NCBI RefSeq assembly: GCF_036655075.1
Contig: NZ_JAVVQU010000007.1
Coordinates: 12,862 to 76,861, forward strand
Direction of reading: 5' to 3'
Source of the DNA: Holtiella sp036655075
GTDB taxonomy: Bacteria > Bacillota > Clostridia > Lachnospirales > Cellulosilyticaceae
Length of the DNA stretch: 64,000 nt
The translations under genes were made by a program, and so were the position numbers. This document shows positions 52,045 through 60,040 of the stretch, in pieces (position 1 is the first letter of the stretch; every line of letters begins with the position of its first letter). Below the pieces are notes generated by a model, which did no database searches, was not told the origin of the DNA, and was given only the letters and a program-made list of their open reading frames with translations.

Positions 52045-52257
52045 ATGGAATTCAATTTTAATAGCAAAGAACATTTAATTACCTTCATTCAATCCGAAAT
52101 TATTACAACAGCTGAAGCAACGGAATTGCTTAACTGCTCTAGACAATATTTAGATGAACTCGTCAGTAAGGGTAAAATTACTCCTGTAAAAACGATTAAT
52201 CGCGTACGATTATATTGGCGAGATGATATCTCTTCCTTACATAAATCAAAATGTTAA
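52045..52257 (+). CDS. Small helix-turn-helix protein (excisionase/MerR-like HTH)
   Basis: I start at the ATG at 52045, preceded by GAGAGGGG, giving 70 residues; the longer frame from 52009 lacks a ribosome site. Residues 22-65 form a MerR/HTH_17-type fold (ITTAEATELLNCSRQYLDEL, followed by VSKGKITPVKTINRVRLYWRDD), the pattern of excisionase-like DNA-binding proteins. There is no integrase or prophage near it. It is monocistronic with a terminator directly behind it. Confidence 0.7.
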   Translation: MEFNFNSKEHLITFIQSEIITTAEATELLNCSRQYLDELVSKGKITPVKTINRVRLYWRDDISSLHKSKC

Positions 52258-52291
52258 AAAGGGTTGCTAGTCTATCGGCTAGCAACCCTTT
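52258..52291 (+). terminator. Terminator after the small HTH gene
   Basis: AAAGGGTTGCTAG pairs with CTAGCAACCCTTT around TCTATCGG, starting at the stop codon. Confidence 0.8.
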
Positions 52292-52310
52292 CATACTTTA
52301 AGACATGAAA

Positions 52311-52339
52311 AAAGGAAAAGACAACGGGTCTTTTCCTTT
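52311..52339. terminator. Second hairpin downstream of the HTH gene
   Basis: AAAGGAAAAGAC pairs exactly with GTCTTTTCCTTT around AACGG. It follows the first terminator by 19 bases. The rest of this gene-free stretch, 52340-52639, is AT-rich and I see nothing specific in it. Confidence 0.55.
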
Positions 52340-52639
52340 GAGAGAAGGTATTCTATTTTAGGGGTAGCAAATAATACTTTATTTGCTGTAACATCTGGGG
52401 GAAGTTACAAGATTATTATATCAACATCGCGCAATAAAGTGTGCCCTAACATTTAGTTATTATCTTGATATTTTTGGTGATTTTGCTATTTAAATTTATT
52501 TTTCTCGTCAATTTGTTTAAAGATAACGCTTCTCATCCCCTCGTCTCTTATAACATATGCTTATCCTTAATGACGATTTTAAAACTATAGTTTAAAAACT
52601 GTCATTATGAATGTTTTTTGTTTCTTATGTGTACCATAT

Positions 52640-53881
52640 CTAGGCATTTTTTAAATGAATATTTTCTAGCCCATTGGCTAACATGAGTTTAATACGGTTT
52701 TCTTGGTTCACTTTTGCACTAGAGGGGTCATAATCTATGGCAACAATGTTTGACTCTGGATAAGTCTCTTTCAACTTACGCATCATTCCTTTACCCACAA
52801 TATGGTTAGGCAAACACCCAAAAGGTTGGGCACAAATCACATTCTCTACACCACTTTCAATAAGCTCTAGCATTTCAGCTGTAAGTAACCACCCTTCTCC
52901 CATCTTAATACCTATTCCCATAAAGCTACTAGCCATCTCCTTCACCTTTTCAAAGTCTGTAGGTGGGCGGAAAGGACTATACCTTTCTATGCAGTGAATC
53001 ATTTTCTTTTGCATATGGTGCAAAAACTTATAACCTATTTGTGTCGCTATTATGCTAAACCCTTTATGTCCGTATAAGTCATGATCTATTTTTTTGTTAG
53101 AAAAGCTATACATCATAAAATCGCTAAGACCTGCCATAACTACTTCTGCATCTTCTTGTATCAAGAAGTCTTCTAGATGATTATTCCCCATAGGCGCATA
53201 TTTCACATAGATCTCACCCACAATCCCTACCTTTACACGCTGAACCATCTTTTTAGGGATTGCATCAAACTCCTTCAGAATTTGACGGGCTACTTGGGTT
53301 GTTTTTAAAAACTTAGGCGTACCAGATAGCTCTGCTAATTCATTTACCCAACGATCTATTACAGCTTGGGTCGTCCCTTTTACCGTTTCATAAGGTTTGC
53401 ACTGATTGCTTATCCACATAATCAAATCGCCATACCACATAGCTAGCACACATTTTCCTACGAGAACGGGCGTTAGCTTAAAGCCTGGATGTCTTTCTAG
53501 TCTACTCATGTTGACCGAGATGACTGGCACATCTTCATAGCCACTCTTTTTAAGCGCCTTACGCAGGAGATGAATGTAGTTAGAAGCCCTACATCCACCT
53601 CCTGTTTGTGTAATCATAAGTGCCGTCTTATGTGGATCATATTTGCCACTTTTAAGTGCTGCCATCAGTTGTCCAATCACTAAAATAGCTGGGTAACACA
53701 AATCGTTGTGTACATTTTTTAAACCTTCATGAATCATAGCCCCAGTATCTCCTTCATAAAACTCTAGGTGGTACCCGTAGCTTGCTAATACTTTTTTAAT
53801 CATCCCAAAATGAATAGGTAACATAGTAGGTGCAATAATGGTATAGTCCTTTTTCATAGCCTTTGTAAAAAGTTTAGGCAT
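52640..53881 (-). CDS. Acyl-CoA dehydratase activase-related protein, C-terminal component
   Basis: I start at the ATG at 53881, after CAGGAGGGGAC, giving 413 residues. The sequence (KAMKKDYTIIAPTMLPIHFG, then NDLCYPAILVIGQLM, QTGGGCRASNYIHLLRKALK, and AQPFGCLPNHIVGKGMMRKL near the end) is the HgdB-like/DUF2229-associated part that in many clostridia forms the C-terminal third of a single protein of about 1400 residues. Conserved cysteines may hold an iron-sulfur cluster. It overlaps the preceding activase gene by 8 nt and lies in a different frame, so the two are separate, coupled genes. Confidence 0.8.
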   Translation of the reverse strand: MPKLFTKAMKKDYTIIAPTMLPIHFGMIKKVLASYGYHLEFYEGDTGAMIHEGLKNVHNDLCYPAILVIGQLMAALKSGKYDPHKTALMITQTGGGCRASNYIHLLRKALKKSGYEDVPVISVNMSRLERHPGFKLTPVLVGKCVLAMWYGDLIMWISNQCKPYETVKGTTQAVIDRWVNELAELSGTPKFLKTTQVARQILKEFDAIPKKMVQRVKVGIVGEIYVKYAPMGNNHLEDFLIQEDAEVVMAGLSDFMMYSFSNKKIDHDLYGHKGFSIIATQIGYKFLHHMQKKMIHCIERYSPFRPPTDFEKVKEMASSFMGIGIKMGEGWLLTAEMLELIESGVENVICAQPFGCLPNHIVGKGMMRKLKETYPESNIVAIDYDPSSAKVNQENRIKLMLANGLENIHLKNA

Positions 53882-56825
53882 GTGTAGTCCCCTCCTGTTT
53901 AGGCTCTGCAAGAGATTTGGCAAACATACTTCGTATCCTAATCTTAGCAGCACCTAGATTACTCGTTTCATCAATCTTAAGCTGTGTATACAACCTATCT
54001 TTTGTAGCTAGAATTTGAGCTACTTCATCGGAGGTAATAGCATCTGTCCCACATCCAAAGGAAACTAACTGAATCACATCCATATCTGCTTGCTTAAGCG
54101 ATTCATAGGTGGCACTATATAGCCTTGCTTGATAGGTCCACTGATTAAGCACTTCGACCTGTGGCTTATACGTTGTGCTATAAAGAGCATCCTCGCTTAA
54201 AACTACAGCACCTAGATTGTTAAGTAAGCTATCTATCCCATGGTTGATTTCAGGGTCAATATGATAAGGTCTTCCAAGCAGTGCTACAATACGCTTGTGA
54301 TGTGTTCTTGCATAATCTATAGCTCTTTTGCCCTCTGCCAATACAGCCTCTTTATACATAGCTTGTGCCACATAGGCCTGGTCTACTGCTCCCTTTAGTT
54401 CTTTATAAGAAATATCTGAGAAATACTTTTCAAGTGTCTTATACAAGGTTTTTGCCAAAACTTTAGGATAGTTCAAATCTACATAAGGATTGATTAGCGC
54501 AGTAGTCTTAAGACCTTCTACATTGGCCACTAGCACCTCGGGATAATAAGCTACAATTGGGCAGTTAAAGCAGTTGTCAGAAATACCTTCATTGAGGTTA
54601 TAACTCATACAAGGATAAAAAATGGCATCTACCTTTTGTGAAAATAAACTTTCAATATGTCCATGGGCTAACTTGGCTGGATAGCATATCGTATCCGAAG
54701 GAATAGAATATTCTCCCATACGATACAGCTTTTTATTAGATGGCGTAGAGAGTACTACATTAAATCCTAAAACCTCAAAAAACTTACTCCAAAAAGGTAG
54801 TAGTTCATAAAAGTTTAAAACAAGTGGTAGTCCTATTGTTTCTTTACGCGTGCCATGTGTCACATTCATCTGACGTAGCTTCTCATATTTAAATGCATAT
54901 AAGTTAGGTAGCTTCTCTTGTATCGTCCCCATTGGGCGCTCACATCTGTTACCTGATATGTATTTTTCTTTATCATTAAAGTAGTTAATAATTAAATTGC
55001 AATGATTGGTACATAGCTTACAACGTGTCATCTTGGACATATGCCTAAAGTGAATAAGTTTTTCATAACTCAGTAAGCTACTGCATACTGCTCTATTTTC
55101 TTTTGCATACAAGGCTACCCCAAAAGCACCCATAAGTCCCGCAATGTTTGGTCGTATTGTTTCCTTTTCAAGCTCTATTTCTAAACTTCTTAAAATCCCA
55201 TCGTTGAGCAGCGTCCCACCTTGCACCACAATGTGGTCCCCTAATTCTTCCACATTATTCGTTCGAATGACTTTATAAAGCGCATTTTTTACTACACTTA
55301 TAGCAAGCCCCGCTGAGACATCCTCTATAGTTGCTCCCTCCTTTTGCGCTTCTTTAACCGAGGAGTTCATAAACACAGTACATCGTGACCCTAGGTCCAC
55401 AGGATTCTTGGCAAACAAAGCCATCTGTGCAAAAGTTTTAACATCATATCCTAATTGCAGCGCAAAGGTTTCAATAAATGAACCACATCCGGAAGAACAC
55501 GCCTCATTTAGCATAATACTTTGAATACGTCCACTTGATACCTTAAAACACTTAATATCCTGTCCCCCAATATCGAGGATAAAGGTTACCTCCGGGTCAA
55601 AATAGTGGGCTGCCGTAAAATGGGCCATTGTCTCTACAATACCAAAATCTAACTTAAAGGCATTTTTAATCAGTTCCTCTCCATATCCTGTGACACCACT
55701 TGCTACAATTTGTATACGTTCACCACAAGCTTCGTAAACCTCCAACAATTGTGCTTTAATAAGCTCCACAGGATTGCCTTGATTAGATGCATAAAACTCA
55801 AATAAAATCTCCTCCTGTGTTCCGATGAGCACCATTTTAGTTGTTGTACTCCCTGCATCTATTCCTAAGTAAGCCTCTCCTTCATATGTTCTAATATCTA
55901 CTTTTTTCACTTCATTTTGCCCATGTCGTATCTTGAACAGTTTATAGTCTTCTGGGGTTTGAAATAATGGTTTGAGGCGACCCACTTTTTTCTCACTACT
56001 TTCATCTTTAATCAATTTTTGGGCAAGCACCTCAAGGGTATAGGCTCCTTGCGTATTTTGACTAAACTTTGCACATCCAGTGGCTACAAAAAGTTGACTA
56101 TTTGTAGGGAATATGGCCTGTTCATCTGTTAGGTTCAATGTCTCTTTGAAACACTTTTTAAGTCCCTCATAAAAATACAACGGTCCACCTAAAAACATAA
56201 CCTTTCCTTGTATTTTTCGCCCTTGAGCAAGGCCTATAATGGTCTGGTCTACAACTGCTTGAAAAATACTTGCACTTATATCTGCTTTAGATGCTCCCTG
56301 ATTTAAAAGAGGTTGAATATCTGACTTTGCAAACACACCGCACCTCGATGCAATCGGATAAAGAGACTCATGCTGCAAACTCAGCTGGTCTAGAGTCATT
56401 GTATCTACATTCATAAGTGATGCCATCTGGTCGATAAAAGCCCCTGTTCCTCCTGCACAGGTAGAGTTCATACGTTCTTCTAGCCCACCTGTTAAAAAGA
56501 TTATTTTGGCATCTTCTCCTCCAAGTTCAATGACTGTATCTACTTCAAGCGCCTCTTCCTTTACAAGGTAGGCTGTGGCAAAAACTTCTTGTACAAAGTG
56601 TATACCTGTTTTTTTTGCAATCCCATAGCCTGCTGAACCAGTTATAGCAACTTGAACTGGTTGATCTTCAAGGAACAGCTTTATCTTTTTTATTTCTTCT
56701 AATAATTTGCTAAGAATTTTGGAGTAATGTCTTTCATAGCTGGAATAGATAATATTTTCTTTATCATCTAAAACCACAACTTTTAATGTGGTAGAACCCG
56801 CATCGATCCCCATCCTATAAGTCAT
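53874..56825 (-). CDS. 2-hydroxyacyl-CoA dehydratase activase, double ASKHA domain plus DUF2229
   Basis: A 983-residue protein with two BadF/HgdC-type ASKHA ATPase domains. The first (about 1-260) has MGIDAGSTTLKVVVLDD, STCAGGTGAFIDQ and ASRCGVFAKSD. The second (about 320-580) has LGIDAGSTTTKMVLIG, EACSSGCGSFIETF and GSRCTVFMNSSV. In each, the two cysteine motifs match the [4Fe-4S] ligands of HgdC. From about residue 600 a cysteine-containing DUF2229 region follows (CKLCTNHCNLI, GNRCERP). HgdC-type proteins deliver an ATP-energised electron to 2-hydroxyacyl-CoA dehydratases. No dehydratase gene is next to it, so the partner is unclear. Confidence 0.85.
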   Translation of the reverse strand: MTYRMGIDAGSTTLKVVVLDDKENIIYSSYERHYSKILSKLLEEIKKIKLFLEDQPVQVAITGSAGYGIAKKTGIHFVQEVFATAYLVKEEALEVDTVIELGGEDAKIIFLTGGLEERMNSTCAGGTGAFIDQMASLMNVDTMTLDQLSLQHESLYPIASRCGVFAKSDIQPLLNQGASKADISASIFQAVVDQTIIGLAQGRKIQGKVMFLGGPLYFYEGLKKCFKETLNLTDEQAIFPTNSQLFVATGCAKFSQNTQGAYTLEVLAQKLIKDESSEKKVGRLKPLFQTPEDYKLFKIRHGQNEVKKVDIRTYEGEAYLGIDAGSTTTKMVLIGTQEEILFEFYASNQGNPVELIKAQLLEVYEACGERIQIVASGVTGYGEELIKNAFKLDFGIVETMAHFTAAHYFDPEVTFILDIGGQDIKCFKVSSGRIQSIMLNEACSSGCGSFIETFALQLGYDVKTFAQMALFAKNPVDLGSRCTVFMNSSVKEAQKEGATIEDVSAGLAISVVKNALYKVIRTNNVEELGDHIVVQGGTLLNDGILRSLEIELEKETIRPNIAGLMGAFGVALYAKENRAVCSSLLSYEKLIHFRHMSKMTRCKLCTNHCNLIINYFNDKEKYISGNRCERPMGTIQEKLPNLYAFKYEKLRQMNVTHGTRKETIGLPLVLNFYELLPFWSKFFEVLGFNVVLSTPSNKKLYRMGEYSIPSDTICYPAKLAHGHIESLFSQKVDAIFYPCMSYNLNEGISDNCFNCPIVAYYPEVLVANVEGLKTTALINPYVDLNYPKVLAKTLYKTLEKYFSDISYKELKGAVDQAYVAQAMYKEAVLAEGKRAIDYARTHHKRIVALLGRPYHIDPEINHGIDSLLNNLGAVVLSEDALYSTTYKPQVEVLNQWTYQARLYSATYESLKQADMDVIQLVSFGCGTDAITSDEVAQILATKDRLYTQLKIDETSNLGAAKIRIRSMFAKSLAEPKQEGTTHA

Positions 56826-56968
56826 GTTGTTCTCTCCCCTCTTCTAACTTACCTTTCTATTCTATTACAATATTTTGATTTTTTCTATATTTATCTAAAT
56901 ACTTTATTCGACTCTCTATTGTGTCTCTTTAAACGTAAAAAAGACTCTATTCACACGTATTACAAACA

Positions 56969-57000
56969 AAAAACCACCTTCTCATTAAGAAAGTGGGTTA
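56969..57000 (-). terminator. Terminator after the 96-residue gene
   Basis: On the minus strand an imperfect stem (CCCACTTTCTT with AGAAGGTGG, short bulges) is followed by TTTTTT, 25 bases past the stop codon. Confidence 0.5.
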
Positions 57001-57023
57001 AGGTATATGTATTGCTATATGTT

Positions 57024-57314
57024 TTATATACGAATTAAAGTATTGCTATCTGCTACGATTTCATCTAACTCTGCCATTTTGGCTACATCCCAATAAGCAT
57101 CTCTATGGAATGTCATATAAAGTGCTTTACGCACAACAAGAACTTTTTTCTCTGGATGCACTTCATACACAAGTTCATTATCTGCTTTAATTTTAAGCAA
57201 CTTGCCTCTTTTTTCTTTTGAAAAAATTTGTTCGTTATAGGCTACTTTTTCTCTATTATCAGTTAAAAATGTAGCAAAGTCATCTCTACTTGTAACATGT
57301 TGTACGGATTTCAT
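57024..57314 (-). CDS. Hypothetical protein, 96 residues
   Basis: Not recognised. It has no signal peptide or membrane segment. The middle is basic (SKEKRGKLLKIKADNELVYE) and the C-terminal third is acidic and helical. It begins with MKSVQHVTSRDDFATFLTDN. A ribosome site (AGGCAGG-like) and two palindromes lie upstream, and a terminator follows, so it is a self-contained transcription unit. Confidence 0.6.
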   Translation of the reverse strand: MKSVQHVTSRDDFATFLTDNREKVAYNEQIFSKEKRGKLLKIKADNELVYEVHPEKKVLVVRKALYMTFHRDAYWDVAKMAELDEIVADSNTLIRI

Positions 57315-57344
57315 TTTCTATTACCTGCCTTTTATAAACTAATC

Positions 57345-57371
57345 TTGTATACAATATACAGTATACTGTAT
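57345..57371. promoter_or_regulatory. Adjacent palindromes in the promoter of the 96-residue gene
   Basis: TTGTATACAA (57345-57354) is a perfect 10-bp palindrome, and ATACAGTATACTGTAT (57356-57371) is a perfect 16-bp palindrome beginning 2 bp later. The second contains TATACT, a good -10 hexamer for the minus strand, so a repressor bound here would block transcription. The regulator is unknown. Confidence 0.5.
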
Positions 57372-57441
57372 GCTAGAATTATTATATAAGGTTCTCACCA
57401 TAATTTCAAGACCATTTTCTAAATTTTTCACTTTTATGAAT

Positions 57442-57483
57442 AAAAGAGCTATAAAACTAAACATTTACTTAGTCTTATAGCTC
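57442..57483 (-). terminator. Terminator after the 68-residue coiled-coil gene
   Basis: On the minus strand GAGCTATAAGACTAA pairs with TTAGTTTTATAGCTC (one mismatch) around a short loop, followed by TTTTA. Confidence 0.8.
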
Positions 57484-57513
57484 GTCTTTACAAAGGTAAA
57501 CTATTTATTCAGT

Positions 57514-57720
57514 TTAGTGAAACATATCTTTAATATCGTGTTTCACTTCTTCTTTGATTTCATGATAAGCTTCTTGAACGTTGTCCACTTTGTTTTGAAT
57601 ACGTTCTTTGTTGAGCTCATGTTTAACCTCGTAGCTTAAATTTTCCGCTGTGAGCTTAGTTGCTTCTACTGCATCTTTCAAACCATGTTTAGCTTTATTT
57701 TTCATATTTTCAAGTGTCAT
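57514..57720 (-). CDS. Small coiled-coil protein, 68 residues
   Basis: I start at the ATG at 57720; AAAGGA lies 9 bases upstream, while the ATG 6 bases earlier is too close to it. The product is almost entirely helical with regularly spaced Lys and Glu (ENMKNKAKHGLKDAVEATKL, then EVKHELNKERIQNKVDNV), like small stress-induced or YtxH/late-embryogenesis-like helical proteins. No family is assigned with confidence. It is monocistronic and divergent from hflK. Confidence 0.55.
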   Translation of the reverse strand: MTLENMKNKAKHGLKDAVEATKLTAENLSYEVKHELNKERIQNKVDNVQEAYHEIKEEVKHDIKDMFH

Positions 57721-57987
57721 CGTCATCAATCCTTTTAGTGAATTTTTAGATATCACTATTATGTTCCACTTTATGCTTTTTTATGCGTACTTCACTATAG
57801 CCCTCTGCTTTCTGTAACACAAAGATCTGATTTTCCAGTTCTAACTCAAAGTTTACATTTTCTTAAGATTACAAAGTAAAATAATTATTTTTTCATATTT
57901 CATTAAAATTATTTACACGCATTAATAAATACTTTACAATTTTAACCTATAATTAAAATTATTATACTTTTAAAAGGAGATGATTTT

Positions 57988-59001
57988 ATGTCAGTTGAAG
58001 ATGATATGATCATTGATGCCCCCAGTCCTAAGCCTCAAAAAGACTTTCTCAAACTGCTTACTCACATTATAGCTATTGTATGTGTTGCTTTTGTAGTCGC
58101 CATTCTATTCCTTGGCTCTATTTACCGTCTTTCAACAGGTACAGTGGCTGTTATTACCCGTTTTGGCGCCATTACAGGCGTAAATGAACAAGCCGGTATT
58201 CACTTTAAAATGCCTTTCATCGATAAAATCCAAAAGGTAGATGTACAGAGCATACATAAAATGGAGTACGGCTACCGTACCGCGCAACCTGGTACGACAC
58301 TTGCCGATCCTCTTTATGCCGATGAAACTTCTGAAGAGCAAGTTATTGTAGAGGCTAAAAGTAATAATGCTTCCATTATTCTCTTAAACTTGATTGTGCG
58401 TTATCAAGTAAGTGACCCGATTAACTATTTATACGAAGTAGACGACATTGAAGGCACTATGCGACTTGCTTTAGAAGACGTGATTCGTAATACCCTTCCA
58501 AGTTTTAGTATTAATGAGGCACTTCAAAACAAAGAGTTAATCGATGAAGCCATCTTACCCAAATATCAAAAGAAGCTAGATAAATACAACACAGGCATTA
58601 AAATTGTCCAAGTAACAACTCAAAATGTTTCCTTGCTTCCAGCTGTTGAAGAAACCAGACAAAAGGTTGAAGAATCCAATCAATACAAACAAGGCCGTGA
58701 GGAAGAAGCTCAAAAATATGCCAATACAGTCATTCCAACAGCTCAAGCTGAGGCTACTAAACTTTATGAAGATGCAAAAGGCTATCGCGCAGAAGTGATT
58801 GCAAATGCTAATGCTGATGTATCTGAATTTGAAGCCCTTTATAGCCAATACATTATCAATCCTGAAATCGTTAAGGAAAAATACTATCTTGAAGCCATGC
58901 AATCCATCTTCCAAAACAACAAACTGGTTATTGACCAGACACAAGATAGTAACTTCTTAAAATTCTACAACATTCCAACCGAAGGGCGTGATGCACAATG
59001 A
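57988..59001 (+). CDS. hflK: FtsH-regulatory membrane protein HflK
   Basis: A 337-residue SPFH protein. A transmembrane helix at about 28-50 (HIIAIVCVAFVVAILFLGSI) precedes the SPFH domain (TGTVAVITRFGAITGVNEQA, then GIHFKMPFIDKIQKVDVQSI). An alanine-rich coiled coil follows (about 225-285: QYKQGREEEAQKYANT). HflK and HflC form a membrane cage around the FtsH protease in other bacteria. It overlaps hflC by 4 nt. ftsH is not in the window. Confidence 0.92.
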   Translation: MSVEDDMIIDAPSPKPQKDFLKLLTHIIAIVCVAFVVAILFLGSIYRLSTGTVAVITRFGAITGVNEQAGIHFKMPFIDKIQKVDVQSIHKMEYGYRTAQPGTTLADPLYADETSEEQVIVEAKSNNASIILLNLIVRYQVSDPINYLYEVDDIEGTMRLALEDVIRNTLPSFSINEALQNKELIDEAILPKYQKKLDKYNTGIKIVQVTTQNVSLLPAVEETRQKVEESNQYKQGREEEAQKYANTVIPTAQAEATKLYEDAKGYRAEVIANANADVSEFEALYSQYIINPEIVKEKYYLEAMQSIFQNNKLVIDQTQDSNFLKFYNIPTEGRDAQ

Positions 59002-59927
59002 AATTTAAATGGATATTAGGCCTTGTAGGTGTCTTGGTACTCCTTACTTTAGCCAACAGTCTCTATATTGTTGAACCTGATGAAGTTGCCACCATTGAGC
59101 GATTTGGTGCCCTCAAAGCTACTGTTATTCGTACCGAAAAACAAGATGTGGTTTCCCGTGGGTTAAATAGTTATGACTCTTTAAAAAACGTGAAGATGGT
59201 GACTGACCGTGGCCTTCTCTTCAAACTACCTTTTATAGATAAGGTAGAAAAATATATTGCCAAGTACTTAACTTATACTTCCAATCCTGAAACTATCAAC
59301 ACCAGTGATAGTAGAAAATTAGATATTCAAATGTATGCCCAATACCGTATTGAAAACCCTGCTGTCTATAAAATGAAAGTGGGCTCCTTAAATAAGCTTA
59401 ATCAGCTCATGGATGATAATGTCTACCCTGTTGTTATTCAATCTGCCAACAAACTTACCTTTGATCAATTCTTTGACGATGAGATTATGTCCAAAATGAT
59501 GGAAGAACGTCGTCAAGAACTTAATAAGACTTTAGTCGTTCAATACGGGATTGAAGTCGCAGATATTGGGATCTACCGCAAAAACTTCCCACAATCTAAC
59601 ATTACAAGTATTGAGGACAAAATGAGTAAAGAAATTCAAAAGGAAAGCGAACGCTTACGTGCAGAAGGCGATGCTTACTACACCAAATCTTCTTCTGAAA
59701 CGAATCGTAAAGAAAAAGAAATCATTGCAAAAGCTGTAGAAGAAAGTGCTATTATTCGCGCAGAAGCCGAAAGACAAGCGCTAGAAATCTACCAAACTTC
59801 TCTTACCAAAGATATTGATTTTTACCGTTTTATTCAACGTATGAATGCCTACAAAGATTTAAAAGATCAAACCATTTTTCTAGATAAAGATAATGAATTC
59901 TTAAATTACTTAGATGGCTACCGCTAG
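58998..59927 (+). CDS. hflC: FtsH-regulatory membrane protein HflC
   Basis: A 309-residue partner of HflK. It has one N-terminal helix (KWILGLVGVLVLLTLANSLY), then the SPFH domain with YIVEPDEVATIERFGALK and the HflC-type segment NTSDSRKLDIQMYAQYRIEN, and a long C-terminal helical region rich in Glu, Ala and Lys. Good match in length and order to HflC. A perfect terminator follows. Confidence 0.93.
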   Translation: MKFKWILGLVGVLVLLTLANSLYIVEPDEVATIERFGALKATVIRTEKQDVVSRGLNSYDSLKNVKMVTDRGLLFKLPFIDKVEKYIAKYLTYTSNPETINTSDSRKLDIQMYAQYRIENPAVYKMKVGSLNKLNQLMDDNVYPVVIQSANKLTFDQFFDDEIMSKMMEERRQELNKTLVVQYGIEVADIGIYRKNFPQSNITSIEDKMSKEIQKESERLRAEGDAYYTKSSSETNRKEKEIIAKAVEESAIIRAEAERQALEIYQTSLTKDIDFYRFIQRMNAYKDLKDQTIFLDKDNEFLNYLDGYR

Positions 59928-59983
59928 CCATTAGATAGAAATAAGGCACTACTGTGAAATGCATAGATAGCCTTATCCATAGT

Positions 59984-60034
59984 AAAAAGGAGCGCTAAAA
60001 CTAATTAATTTTCTAGTTTTAGCGCTCCTTTTTT
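59984..60034. terminator. Bidirectional terminator between hflC and the esterase operon
   Basis: AAAAAGGAGCGCTAAAACTA pairs with TAGTTTTAGCGCTCCTTTTT around an 11-nt loop, between convergent genes. Confidence 0.9.
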
Positions 60035-60040
60035 CATATT

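Noticed and set aside
52045..52257. Remnant of a mobile element, suggested by the excisionase-like HTH protein
   Set aside because: No integrase, phage gene, attachment repeat or shift in base composition is nearby, and similar small HTH proteins occur outside mobile elements.
53860..53900. Frameshift joining the two activase genes
   Set aside because: The second gene has a strong ribosome site (AGGAGGGG) and a natural start at the domain linker, so separate genes are more likely, though resequencing would settle it.
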